Source of the DNA: JASHVB01 sp963780805
GTDB taxonomy: Bacteria > Pseudomonadota > Alphaproteobacteria > Acetobacterales > Acetobacteraceae
Reading direction: 5' to 3'
DNA length: 64,000 bases
Assembly (NCBI GenBank): GCA_963780805.1
Contig: CAWADP010000019.1
Location: 54,594 to 118,593, forward strand
This document shows, one piece after another, positions 48,817-57,871 of this stretch. The notes below the pieces were generated by a model. The model was not told the DNA's origin and made no database searches. It saw nothing but the letters and a program-made list of their open reading frames with translations. The stretch's first letter is position 1. Every line of letters starts with the position of its first letter. Both the position numbers and the translations under genes were made by a program.

Positions 48817-50595
48817 TCAACCCCGCGGCTTGGCGGAGCCGGCCGCGGCGCGCGCCGGTTTCGGATGCTTCTGTGCCGCCGCGCGCTTCAGTTTGGGCGT
48901 GGGCTTCGGCGGCGCCTTGCCGGCGCGCAACTGCGCGATGGTCTGACGCGTGGTAATTTGCTCCGGGTTCACCCGCAGCTCGATCACCGCCGGACGGCCG
49001 CTTTCGACGGCACGATGAAACGCCGGAGCGAACTCGTCGGTCTCGTTCACCACCTCCCCATGGCCGCCGAACGCTTCGATGTATTTGGAGAAATCGGGAT
49101 TGGTCAGCGCCGTGCCGGAGACGCGCCAGGGATAGATGCGTTCCTGGTGCATGCGGATCGTGCCGTACATCTGGTTGTTGAACACCATCACGATCGGCGC
49201 GACGCCGTGGTGGAAGGCCGTCGCGACTTCCTGTCCCGTCATCAGGAATCCGCCATCGCCGACCAGGCTCACCACCATCCGCTGTGGAAACGCGATCTTC
49301 GCCCCGACAGCCGCCGGCACGCTGTAGCCCATGGCGCCGTTGGTTGGACCGATATACCGCTGGCCGTCGCGGAAGTTGATGAAGCGCGTGGCCCAGCCGG
49401 CGAAGTTGCCCGCATCCGTGGTGACGATCGCATCGTCCGACAGCAGGTCCGCGAATTGGTGCATCACCGTGCCCAGATTCAGCGGTCCTTCATAATTGGG
49501 CACCGCACGCTGCGCCTCCCGCAAGGAGCGCAGTTCTTGCGTCCATTGCGACCAGGCGGGCTGCACCGGCTCCATCGCCGCAACCGCTTCGGCAAAGCAA
49601 TTCAAATCGGAGACGATGCCCAGGGCAGGGCGGAACACTCGGCCGATCTCGCCGCCGTCGGGATGCACCTGAACGATCGGCACACTGCCCGCCATGTCGA
49701 GCAAGCTGTAGCCTTGCGACGTGGCGTCGCCGAGGCGGCTGCCGATCGCCAGGATCAGGTCGGCTTCATTCACCTTGCCGATCAGCCCTGGATCGGATCC
49801 CACGCCGAGGTCGCCGGCGAAGTTGTCCATCGTGCCGTCGTACAGCGCCTGACGGCGGAAGCCGACCGTGACCGGAAGCTCATTGCCGAGCAGGAAATCG
49901 CGGATGGCGGCGCGGCCGGCGTCGGTCCAGCAGGAGCCGCCGAGCACCGCGACCGGCCGTCGCGCCCGCGCCAGCATCGCCCGCAATTGCATCAGCGCCG
50001 CCGGATCGGGATTCGCCGGCGCGACGGAACAGCGCGGTAGATCGGGCACTTCTGCCGTGTCGCGCTGCATTTCCTCCGACAGTGCGATTACCACGGGACC
50101 GGGTCTGCCCGACGTCGCCACGTCCATCGCGTGCGCGACGATCTCAGGGATGCGCCTGGCGTGATCGATCTGCGTCACCCACTTGGCGACGGGCGCGAAC
50201 ATGCTGCGGTAGTCGATCTCCTGGAACGCATCGCGGCCGGCGTCCTCGTGCGGGATCTGGCCGACGAACAGGAGCAGCGGGGTGGAATCCTGCATGGCGA
50301 TGTGCACGCCGATCGCGCCGTGGCACGCGCCGGGGCCACGGGTGACAAAGGCCGCGGCCGGGCGGCCTGTAAGTTTTCCGTAAGCTTCCGCCATATTGAC
50401 CGCGCCTGCTTCGAAGCGGCATGTCACCAGCTTGAGCTTTTGTCGCACGTCGTAAAGCCCGTCGAGTGCATCCAGAAAGCTCTCGCCCGGCACTTCAAAT
50501 GCGTGGTTGATGCCCTGCGCGACCAGCGCGTCCGCCAGGATGCGTCCCCCCATCCGCGGCGTGATCCGCGCCTTGCGCGCTTGTGCCAACTCCAT
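48817..50595 (-). CDS. Acetolactate synthase-like thiamine pyrophosphate enzyme
   Basis: A 592-residue ThDP enzyme with POX/AHAS domain order. Catalytic Glu in CRFEAGAVNMAEAYGKLTGR, FVTRGPGACHGAIGVH, and the PP-domain metal motif VGDGGFLMTGQEVATA with MVFNNQMYGTIRMHQ. It is complete, plus a C-terminal tail of about 35 residues rich in Lys, Pro and Ala (PPKPTPKLKRAAAQKHP) that is not part of the fold. The ATG follows AGGAGGC. No small regulatory subunit (IlvN) is adjacent, so biosynthetic AHAS is less likely than a catabolic or unknown carboligase. Confidence 0.87.
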   Translation of the reverse strand: MELAQARKARITPRMGGRILADALVAQGINHAFEVPGESFLDALDGLYDVRQKLKLVTCRFEAGAVNMAEAYGKLTGRPAAAFVTRGPGACHGAIGVHIAMQDSTPLLLFVGQIPHEDAGRDAFQEIDYRSMFAPVAKWVTQIDHARRIPEIVAHAMDVATSGRPGPVVIALSEEMQRDTAEVPDLPRCSVAPANPDPAALMQLRAMLARARRPVAVLGGSCWTDAGRAAIRDFLLGNELPVTVGFRRQALYDGTMDNFAGDLGVGSDPGLIGKVNEADLILAIGSRLGDATSQGYSLLDMAGSVPIVQVHPDGGEIGRVFRPALGIVSDLNCFAEAVAAMEPVQPAWSQWTQELRSLREAQRAVPNYEGPLNLGTVMHQFADLLSDDAIVTTDAGNFAGWATRFINFRDGQRYIGPTNGAMGYSVPAAVGAKIAFPQRMVVSLVGDGGFLMTGQEVATAFHHGVAPIVMVFNNQMYGTIRMHQERIYPWRVSGTALTNPDFSKYIEAFGGHGEVVNETDEFAPAFHRAVESGRPAVIELRVNPEQITTRQTIAQLRAGKAPPKPTPKLKRAAAQKHPKPARAAAGSAKPRG

Positions 50596-50893
50596 CCGTG
50601 CCTCCTGCCAAGGCGTTTGCACGCACAATAGGCAGGCACGGCGGGGCCGTCACCTGCCGCCACGACGCGGCCACAGCCACCGCAGCCCAATCGCTTGGCA
50701 CGCTGGATGCATTGCACTTGCAACGACATTGTAATCGGAGTCCCGGCAAATGTCGCCGAGTGTCTTTCGCGGTCGTGAAGCGGCTGTCACGGATCGGTGT
50801 TGGTTCGCCACAAACCAGCCATCACCGATGCGCAATTCAGCCGTCAGCAGGACGAGAAACTAGCGGCATGAGACGACGCCAATGGAGGCCTGT

Positions 50894-51169
50894 ATGCTAC
50901 GGAACCTGAGCTGGGAGACCACCGACAATCTGGCGCGGAGCCAGTTCCGCATTTACCACGACCTCGGTGACGTGGCGCGGATCGCCGAAGAGGATCGCCG
51001 CCGGGCGCTATTGCTCGACCGGCAGGAATGGAGCGCCTGGGCAGACTTCATGAACGAGGGTCCGCTGCCGGCGACCCCGCCGTTGCCGGATATGCTGCAG
51101 CGCCTGGGGCGGGCCAGTTATCAGTTCGCGGTACTGGCGGAGCTCGACGGCGACGACACCCACGCCTGA
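50894..51169 (+). CDS. Small protein of unknown function
   Basis: A 91-residue soluble charged protein (SWETTDNLARSQFRIYHDLGD at the start). No family recognised. The ATG at 50894 has GGAGG five bases upstream; an ATG four codons earlier is possible. It is divergent from the ThDP-enzyme gene, with about 300 bases between, and is followed in the same direction by the Lrp-type protein, so the pair may share a transcript. Confidence 0.6.
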   Translation: MLRNLSWETTDNLARSQFRIYHDLGDVARIAEEDRRRALLLDRQEWSAWADFMNEGPLPATPPLPDMLQRLGRASYQFAVLAELDGDDTHA

Positions 51170-51217
51170 CGCGGCGATTTATGCTAGGCTGCGCCGCACC
51201 GGGACAGGAGGTGGCGC

Positions 51218-51466
51218 ATGCGGGCGATCTTCGTGATGATCAAGTGCGACATGGGGCAGGCCTACAAGGTCGCGCGCGAGGCGGCCGACACGATCGAAGA
51301 GATGTCCGAACTGTTCTCGACATCCGGCCAATATGACCTGCTGGGCAAATTCTACCTGGACCCGGAGCAGGATATCGGATTGTTCGTGACCGAGAAGATC
51401 CAGACGCTGTCGGGGGTGAAGGATACCTACACGCTGATCACGTTCAACGCGTTCAGCGCCCGGTAA
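51218..51466 (+). CDS. Stand-alone Lrp/AsnC ligand-binding (RAM) domain protein
   Basis: An 82-residue protein made only of the Lrp/AsnC effector domain (MRAIFVMIKCDMGQAYKVAR, SGQYDLLGKFYLDPEQDIG, TYTLITFNAFS). It lacks the helix-turn-helix half. Such proteins form oligomers that bind amino acids or similar ligands. It may sense an effector or stabilise full-length Lrp-type proteins. GACAGGAGG precedes the ATG at a good distance. Confidence 0.85.
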   Translation: MRAIFVMIKCDMGQAYKVAREAADTIEEMSELFSTSGQYDLLGKFYLDPEQDIGLFVTEKIQTLSGVKDTYTLITFNAFSAR

Positions 51467-52247
51467 TTGGAGCTCGAGCACGTGATGAGGAGATAATATG
51501 CCCAGCTCTTGGGATCTCTGATTATCGAGATGCGGGCGCCGGGTACTGGCGCGCACGGTAAGCCTGCTGCAGCCGGGCGCCGGGGGGATGGAGCCCCTTC
51601 GCCCTGGGACCAACCATGGAAGTCGGAGCACTGGTGTCACAATCGGCGAAGGGTGGCCATCATCTGATCCGTTATTTCGAGCAGAGGCATGTATGGCCCG
51701 CGTTCGTCGGTCCCTGACACATTGAGGTGTTGGCCGGAACGGCGTCGCGCCGTCCGGATTGCTGGTCAGTAACTGTTGCGGCTGTATTGCGGGCGTTGCT
51801 CCACCGGGAGAGCATAGCGGGGCGGACACACCGTGATGCTTTTGGCGGCAAGGAACGCTGCGACCAGGCGATCGGCTTCTCCAGCCTCGAGCCGAGGCAA
51901 TTGCTGGCAGCGACGGCGATGGTGCAAGGCGGTGAGCGAAAGACGAAAAGGCGAGGATTTCTGCTGCATTATCGCGCGTCCTTCCCTGGCCGCCGGCTGG
52001 TGCGCCGGACGGGAGATTTGACCCGAAGAGCGAAAGTGGCGCTGCTTCGATAGCTCACGGACCTGTGAAGTTTCAACAGCTACTTCACGGATGCGCGATC
52101 AAATCTTAAGTGCTGAACCGCAATATTTGCATAATCGGCACATATTGACTGAGGCCTGACAGTCGTCGTGCTCCGGGTTGGCGCCGGCCCGGCCCTGCCA
52201 TGGCGAGCGCGACTGCTTCACTAGGCTACCACGCCGGAATCACACCG
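51467..52247. other. 780-base region without a supported gene
   Basis: Frames of about 60-110 codons exist on both strands (for instance 51727-52053 on +), but none shows a family motif, good start context or clear coding character. Part of the middle is AT-richer than neighbouring genes. No tRNA or known ncRNA was recognised. Confidence 0.5.
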
Positions 52248-54563
52248 CTACCGCGCCGCCTGGATCGCCTGCCACACCCGCACCGGCGTCGCCGGCATGT
52301 CGAAATGGCGAATCCCCAGCGGGGCCAGCGCGTCGTTCACCGCGTTCATCGCCGCCGCGAGCGCGCCGACGGTGCCGGCCTCGCCCACGCCCTTGGCACC
52401 CAGAGGATTTACCTTCGTCGGTACTTCCCGTGTCGTCATTTGGAAGTTCGGCAGGTCCCAGGCCCGCGGCATCTGATAATCCATGAACGTCGCTGTCAGC
52501 ATCTGCCCGTTTTCGTCGTACCTAATCTGCTCTCCCAGCGCCTGGCCGACGCCCTGCGCCACGCCGCCATGCGTCTGCCCTGCCACCAGCAGCGGATTCA
52601 GCACGCGACCCAGCTCCTCCACCGCGCTGTAGCCCACGATGTCGGTCACACCGGTATCGGGGTCGATCTCCACTTCGCAGATATGCGTGCCGTTGGGAAA
52701 GGTGACGGCGGTCGCCTGGAACTCACCGCTCTCCACCAGGCCACCTTCCTCGCCCGGCGGGATGTGCGCCGGATCGTAGGCAGCCTTCGCCACCGTCGCG
52801 AGATCGACCGACCGGTCCGTCCCCGCGATGCTGAACCGGCCGGCCTCGAAGGTCACATCCACCACCGCCGCTTCCAGCAGCTCCGCCGCGATCCGCTTCG
52901 CCTTCTCGATCACCGCGTCCACCGCCAGGACCACCGCGGACCCGCCGATGCACAGCGCCCCCGACCCACCGTTCCCCTTTCCATACGGCAGATCATCGGT
53001 ATCCCCCTGCTCATAGCGCACCTGCTGGAGGGGGACCCCGAAGCGCTCGGCAACGATCTGGCTGAATGCGGTTTCCAGCCCCTGGCCAACCGAAACCGAG
53101 CCGGACTTCAAGACCAACGTGCCATCTTCTGCCAGACGCAGCGTGGACATGTCCTTCGCCGGACGCAGGAATGGGCCGCCGGCGACCTCGATGCAATTGC
53201 ACAGGCCGATCCCGCGCAGCTTGCCGCGACGCTTCGCTTCCTCGCGACGCGCGGGAAATCCCTTCAGGTCCGCGAGATCCGCGGCCGTCTGCATGTTGCC
53301 TTCGAACTCGCCGCAATCGTAGGTGAAGGTCAGTGCGGTCTTGTAGGGCATTGCGTCGGGGGGAATCAGGTTGCGGCGACGCAGCTCGTAGGGATCGATG
53401 CCGAGCTCGCGCGCGGCGACGTCAATCAGCCGCTCGATGGTGTAGGTCGCCTCCGGCCGTCCCGCGCCTCGATACGCCGCCGTGGGCACCGTGTGAGTCA
53501 TGATGGCGCAGGACTCGGCGTAGATCGTCGGAATGTCATAAACACCGGCAGTGCCGCCGATATTCCCCACCGGCCAGCCGGAGCGCCCCGACACATAGGC
53601 CCCAAGGTTCACATCCCAGCGCAGCTTCAGCGCGGTGATTTTGCCCGCCGCATCCAGCCCCAGCTCCGCGGTGATGCGCATCTCGCGGGCTTGCTCGTCG
53701 GTCAGCAGGCCCTCGGTGCGGTCGGAGATCCAGCGCACCGGACGCCCCAGCTTGCGCGCGACCCAGCAGACCAGCGCATATTCCTGCTGCACGCCGGACT
53801 TCATGCCGAACGAGCCGCCGACATCGCCGACCAACACACGAATGTCCTTCGGTGCGACCTTCAGGTTGTTCTGCGCCAGGCCGTTGCGCAGGGGATACGG
53901 CGATTGGATCGACGGATGCAGCACCAGGCGGCCATCCGGACCGATCTCCGCCCACGCGCCGCGCGGCTCCATCGAATTGGCGGTGACGCGCGAGACGGTG
54001 AATTGCAGCCGCGTCACATGCGCGGCGTCGCGCAACGCGGCTTCCGTGCGATCGGCGTCGCCACGTTTCCACAGGAAGCCGATGTTGTCAGGGTATTCAT
54101 CCCACACGGCCGGTGCTCCAGGCTGCATGGCGGCGATCGCATCGGTCACTACCGGCAGTTCGCTATAATCCACCAGCACGGCTTCCCCGGCTTCCAAGGC
54201 GGCGGCGCGTGTTTCGGCAACCACCAGCGCCACCGGCTCGCCGACGAAACGCACCCGGTCGGACGCGAGCAGGGTGCGATCGGTTTTTGGAGAGGGACTG
54301 CCGTCGGGACGGGGGAAGTTGATACCACCGGGGATCGGGCCGACATCGGTCAGGTCGGCGGCAGTATAGACGCCGATCACGCCGGGCATGCCGCGCGCGG
54401 CGCTGGTATCGATGGTGCCGAACGCGGCGTGTGCGTATGGGGATCGCACCAGCACGGCGGCCAGCATGCCGTCGCGCTTGCCGTCGGCGGCGTAGTTGCC
54501 TTTGCCGGTCAGCAGCCGCTCGTCCTCGCGTCGCCTGATCGATTTCGCCTGCAATGTCGCCAT
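52248..54563 (-). CDS. Molybdenum hydroxylase large subunit (CoxL/XdhB type), orphan
   Basis: A 771-residue molybdopterin-binding subunit of the xanthine oxidase family. N-terminal aldehyde-oxidase domain (SIRRREDERLLTGKGNYAAD), PFGV-region substitute VGDVGGSFGMKSGVQQEYAL, and the active-site loop AYRGAGRPEATY, which is the form II pattern (not the AYxCSFR of true CO dehydrogenase). The catalytic Glu is in GAKGVGEAGTVGALAAA. The medium FAD and small iron-sulfur subunits are not adjacent, which is unusual for this family. Start 54563 has AGAGGAG six bases upstream. The substrate is probably an aldehyde or N-heterocycle. Confidence 0.88.
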   Translation of the reverse strand: MATLQAKSIRRREDERLLTGKGNYAADGKRDGMLAAVLVRSPYAHAAFGTIDTSAARGMPGVIGVYTAADLTDVGPIPGGINFPRPDGSPSPKTDRTLLASDRVRFVGEPVALVVAETRAAALEAGEAVLVDYSELPVVTDAIAAMQPGAPAVWDEYPDNIGFLWKRGDADRTEAALRDAAHVTRLQFTVSRVTANSMEPRGAWAEIGPDGRLVLHPSIQSPYPLRNGLAQNNLKVAPKDIRVLVGDVGGSFGMKSGVQQEYALVCWVARKLGRPVRWISDRTEGLLTDEQAREMRITAELGLDAAGKITALKLRWDVNLGAYVSGRSGWPVGNIGGTAGVYDIPTIYAESCAIMTHTVPTAAYRGAGRPEATYTIERLIDVAARELGIDPYELRRRNLIPPDAMPYKTALTFTYDCGEFEGNMQTAADLADLKGFPARREEAKRRGKLRGIGLCNCIEVAGGPFLRPAKDMSTLRLAEDGTLVLKSGSVSVGQGLETAFSQIVAERFGVPLQQVRYEQGDTDDLPYGKGNGGSGALCIGGSAVVLAVDAVIEKAKRIAAELLEAAVVDVTFEAGRFSIAGTDRSVDLATVAKAAYDPAHIPPGEEGGLVESGEFQATAVTFPNGTHICEVEIDPDTGVTDIVGYSAVEELGRVLNPLLVAGQTHGGVAQGVGQALGEQIRYDENGQMLTATFMDYQMPRAWDLPNFQMTTREVPTKVNPLGAKGVGEAGTVGALAAAMNAVNDALAPLGIRHFDMPATPVRVWQAIQAAR

Positions 54564-55187
54564 CTGCATCTCCTCTCTTCTCACGAACCCCGACGTCCGA
54601 TTGGCACAATCGGCGCATGCTTCCCTATGCTCGTGGTGTAGCTTGTGCGCGGCTTGCCGGAAAGGCGAGTCAGGGTGCCTCGGGGTCCGGTGGCACGAGC
54701 GGGATCAGAGTCGAAGCCAGCTCTGGCAGCCTGCCGCGCAGCACTGCCCAAACAGCGTGCACGTCCGCAGACATTGTATCCCTCACTGGCTATGCACGGC
54801 CGGTGCTGCGGTCGGCTGGCAAATTTATCGCAGAGGAAACGGAGGCGCGGAGGGCTCAGAGAAGGATATAATTTGGTGATTTCCCATGGTCACGGCTGGT
54901 GTCATTCGGGCGAATCCCTTGTTTCTTATCTGAGATCTGTGCGTCTCCACTGCCTCTGCGATAAGATTTGCCAGTTGCCCGCCGCACCGGCGTTAAGTTC
55001 GATGCCGCTCCAGTCAATAGGCGGGCTGCTTTGGTGCCCAGCGACCGCCGCGGTGACGTGCCGCGTAGCAGGCCGGCCTCGTTAGCAGAGATGGGGATGG
55101 CGGTGCCTGAACGCAACGGTCGCGAATCTGCCGATTGCCGCCGCAGCGCGCGGATGGTTTGATCGCTTCCCAACAGGAGACATGACG
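54564..55187. other. Long intergenic region with an inverted-repeat element
   Basis: No supported gene. It holds the 54816-54974 inverted repeat and, at its right end, the AGGAG site of the next gene. Small frames are scattered and lack motifs. Confidence 0.5.
54816..54974. repeat. MITE-like inverted-repeat element
   Basis: The left end CTGGCAAATTTATCGCAGAG (from 54816) is mirrored by the right end CTCTGCGATAAGATTTGCCA (to 54973). With a few mismatches the match runs about 35 bases. The roughly 90-base centre has no coding capacity. The arms contain CGCAGAGG-type motifs seen in dispersed repeats of other bacteria. Confidence 0.72.
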
Positions 55188-56117
55188 ATGACGAAGATTG
55201 CCGTCGTCGGGGCTGGCCTGATCGGCCGTGCCTGGTCCATCGTGTTCGCACGCGCCGGCTTCGACGTGGCCCTGTGGGATCCGGTCCCCCAGGCCATCGC
55301 CGCCGCGCGGGCCTTCATCGCCGAGCGCCTGCCGGAACTGCGCGAATTCGGCCTGCTGGCGGACGAACCCGCCGTGGTCAGCGCCCGCATCCACCCCGCG
55401 GCAAGCCTCGCCGATGCAGTACATGGCGCGGAGCATGTGCAAGAGAACGGTCCGGAGAACGTCGCCGAGAAGCAGCGCATCTTCATGGAGCTCGACCTGC
55501 TGGCGCATGCCGACACCGTGCTCGCCAGCTCCACCAGCGGCATTCCCGCGAGCGCCTTCACCGAGGGCCTGAACGGCCGCTCGCGCTGCCTGGTGGCGCA
55601 TCCAGTGAACCCACCGTATCTCATTCCCTTGGTGGAACTGTGTCCTGCGCCGTGGACCGACCCTGGGGTGACCGAACGCACCCGTGCGCTGATGACCCGC
55701 GCCGGCCAGGTGCCCGCAACGGTGCGGCACGAGATGGACGGGTTCGCACTGAACCGCCTGCAAGGCGCGCTGCTGGCCGAGGCATTCCGCCTGCTGGCGG
55801 ACAACGTGATCTCGCCCACGGATCTCGATGCCCTGGTCAAGCACGGGCTGGGTCTGCGCTGGAGCTTCATGGGGCCGCTGGAGACGATCGACCTCAACGC
55901 ACCCGGCGGGCTGGCGGATTACTGCACGCGCTACGGGCCGCTCTACGCGACGCTGCAGCGGCAGATGCAGCCGCGGTTGTGGGATAAGGCGCTGATCGAC
56001 CGGGTGAATGCCGTGCGCCGGGCCGAGCTGCCGGCAAACATGCAGGCCGTGCGGCAGGAATGGCGCGATCGGCGGTTGATGGCGTTGCTCGCGCATAAGG
56101 CAACGCAGCCGGACTAG
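55188..56117 (+). CDS. 3-hydroxyacyl-CoA dehydrogenase family protein
   Basis: A 309-residue NAD-dependent dehydrogenase. Rossmann loop KIAVVGAGLIGRAWSIVFAR, EHVQENGPENVAEKQRIF, and the active-site stretch LVAHPVNPPYLIPLVELCPA with the catalytic His. Compact and without a C-terminal duplication, it fits the lambda-crystallin/L-gulonate 3-dehydrogenase or L-carnitine dehydrogenase side as well as hydroxyacyl-CoA enzymes. Start 55188 has AGGAG eight bases upstream; ATG 55182 is too close. Confidence 0.86.
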   Translation: MTKIAVVGAGLIGRAWSIVFARAGFDVALWDPVPQAIAAARAFIAERLPELREFGLLADEPAVVSARIHPAASLADAVHGAEHVQENGPENVAEKQRIFMELDLLAHADTVLASSTSGIPASAFTEGLNGRSRCLVAHPVNPPYLIPLVELCPAPWTDPGVTERTRALMTRAGQVPATVRHEMDGFALNRLQGALLAEAFRLLADNVISPTDLDALVKHGLGLRWSFMGPLETIDLNAPGGLADYCTRYGPLYATLQRQMQPRLWDKALIDRVNAVRRAELPANMQAVRQEWRDRRLMALLAHKATQPD

Positions 56118-56186
56118 TACAGCGATTCCATGAAACCGCACCTATGGTTGAGGCCCCACCGTGAGTCGCCGGGACGGGAGCGTTTC

Positions 56187-57257
56187 TCAAACCTGGTCGT
56201 AGTCCACCACCACGCGTTCCGTGACCGGCTGCGCCTGGCAGGTCAGCACGTACCCCGCCTCGGTTTCCCATGGTTCGAGCGAGTAGTTCACCGTCATCTC
56301 CACTCGCCCCTCCAACAGCTTGGCGCGGCAGGTGCAGCACATCCCGCCCCTGCAGGAGAATGGCAGGTTGCGGCCGGCGCGTAACGCCGCATCGATGATC
56401 GCCTCGCCAGCCGCCACCGGAATCTCCCAGCGGGCGCCTTCGCAAATGACAGTCGCGATGGCCTTCGGCGGTGCCATCGCCGGCACTGCGACCGGGTGCG
56501 GGCGGCCGCCGGCGCCGGGCGTGAACCGCTCGACATGAATGCGCGGACGCGGCAGGCCTAGATCCGCCAGAGCCTTTTCCAGACCCTCGATCATCGGTTG
56601 CGGTCCGCAAACGAACGCGTGATCCACCGCGTCGGGCGGCAGCATTGCGCGCATCAGCATGCCCACCTTCCCGGCATCCAGATGGCCGTTCAGCACCGGC
56701 ACATCCTGTTGTTCGCGTGACAGCACGTGGAATATCGACAGCCGCGCCATGTACCGGTCCTTGAGGTCCTCCAGCGAGCCGCGGAACATGATGCTGTCGG
56801 TGGAGCGGTTGCCATAGAACAAGACGAAGCGGCTGAGAGGCTCGCGTGCCAGCACGGTCGTCAGGATCGACAGCACCGGCGTGATGCCGGAACCCGCGGC
56901 GAAAGCCGCGAAGGTGCGCGCCGCGTCCGGTTCGATGGGCACGCCAAAGCGGCCATCCGGCGTCATCACCGAGAGCGTGTCGCCCTCGCGCAGCGTCGCG
57001 TTGGCCCAGGTGGAGAACGCGCCGCCCGGCACGCGCTTGATCGCCACGCGCAACTCGCCGTCGTCCAGGCCGGCGCAAATGGAGTAGCTGCGCCGCACGT
57101 CCTCTTCGTCGATGCGGGCGGACAGCGTCAGGTACTGGCCCGGCGTGAAACGGTAGTCGGGCTGCAACGCGTCGGGCACGTCGAAGGTGAGCGAGACCGC
57201 ATCCTCGGTCTCGCGGCGCAGCGAAGCGATGGACAGCGTGTGAAACCGGGGCGGCAT
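56187..57257 (-). CDS. Ferredoxin/flavin reductase of the PaaE type
   Basis: A 356-residue electron-transfer protein in three parts. An FAD domain carries RRSYSICAG (Arg-x-Tyr-Ser). The NAD(P) domain has AAGSGITPVLSILTTVL and FVCGPQPMIEGLEKAL. A C-terminal plant-type [2Fe-2S] ferredoxin domain has Cys ligands in LPFSCRGGMCCTCRAKLLEG and a last Cys in VLTCQAQPV. It usually feeds electrons to a phenylacetyl-CoA or similar oxygenase, but no such oxygenase is in the window. It is convergent with the dehydrogenase gene. Confidence 0.88.
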   Translation of the reverse strand: MPPRFHTLSIASLRRETEDAVSLTFDVPDALQPDYRFTPGQYLTLSARIDEEDVRRSYSICAGLDDGELRVAIKRVPGGAFSTWANATLREGDTLSVMTPDGRFGVPIEPDAARTFAAFAAGSGITPVLSILTTVLAREPLSRFVLFYGNRSTDSIMFRGSLEDLKDRYMARLSIFHVLSREQQDVPVLNGHLDAGKVGMLMRAMLPPDAVDHAFVCGPQPMIEGLEKALADLGLPRPRIHVERFTPGAGGRPHPVAVPAMAPPKAIATVICEGARWEIPVAAGEAIIDAALRAGRNLPFSCRGGMCCTCRAKLLEGRVEMTVNYSLEPWETEAGYVLTCQAQPVTERVVVDYDQV

Positions 57258-57302
57258 GCAGCCTGTCTTGCGCGGGGGGAAAGTCCGCCGCAAGTGTAAC
57301 GC

Positions 57303-57722
57303 ATGCGGCAGAGTTTGCATCGCCTCACTGTGAACACCGAGGGCCAGGGGTTGATCGAGATCACCGCGCCCATCCGGCAATGGGTCGCGGCGCAGCGCGC
57401 TTTGACCGGGCTGCTGACTGTCTGGTGCCGGCACACATCGGCCTCGCTGCTGGTGCAGGAGAACGCCGATCCCGACGTCCGCGCGGACCTGGTGGCGTTC
57501 TTCCGCCGCATCGTGCCGGAGGGTACGCAGTACCGCCACCAGGACGAGGGCGCCGACGACATGCCGGCGCATATCAAGTCGGCGCTGACGCAGACGCAGC
57601 TTTCGATTCCCGTCGATCGCGGCGAGCCAGTGCTGGGCACCTGGCAGGGCATCTACCTGTTCGAGCACCGCGCCGCCCCGCACCGGCGCGAGGTGGTGCT
57701 GCACTTGCTGTGCGATTCGTAG
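57303..57722 (+). CDS. YjbQ family protein (UPF0047)
   Basis: A 139-residue protein of the YjbQ family, a compact metal-associated fold with unsettled function (reported weak phosphatase or thiamine-related activity). Motifs: TVWCRHTSASLLVQENADPD (His-Thr-Ser), MPAHIKSALTQTQLSIPV and GTWQGIYLFEHR. The TAG stop is the first part of a TAGGGCGGAAAAACC repeat. It is divergent from the PaaE-type gene. Confidence 0.88.
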   Translation: MRQSLHRLTVNTEGQGLIEITAPIRQWVAAQRALTGLLTVWCRHTSASLLVQENADPDVRADLVAFFRRIVPEGTQYRHQDEGADDMPAHIKSALTQTQLSIPVDRGEPVLGTWQGIYLFEHRAAPHRREVVLHLLCDS

Positions 57723-57862
57723 GGCGGAAAAACCGCGTAGGTCGTAGGGCGGAAAAACCTTGCCCCGCACGTGATCCGAGGGGAGCGCACTCCCCCGGGG
57801 GCACGCGGCGCACGGCGCTTCCATCCGGATCACGCCCCGGCCGACGTTTTTCTGCCCTGCGG
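57720..57862. terminator. Inverted-repeat terminator region between yjbQ and the GST gene
   Basis: TAGGGCGGAAAAACC occurs twice (57720 and 57746) and is mirrored by TTTTTCTGCCCTGCGG and TTTTTGCCCTA near 57845-57873. CGTGATCCG / CGGATCACG form an inner pair. U-tracts on both sides fit a bidirectional terminator for two convergent genes. Confidence 0.68.
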
Positions 57863-57871
57863 CTTTTTGCC

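Noticed and set aside
51727..52053. 108-codon frame in the 51467-52247 gap
   Set aside because: No motif, weak start context and Arg-rich composition typical of chance frames; not listed as a gene.
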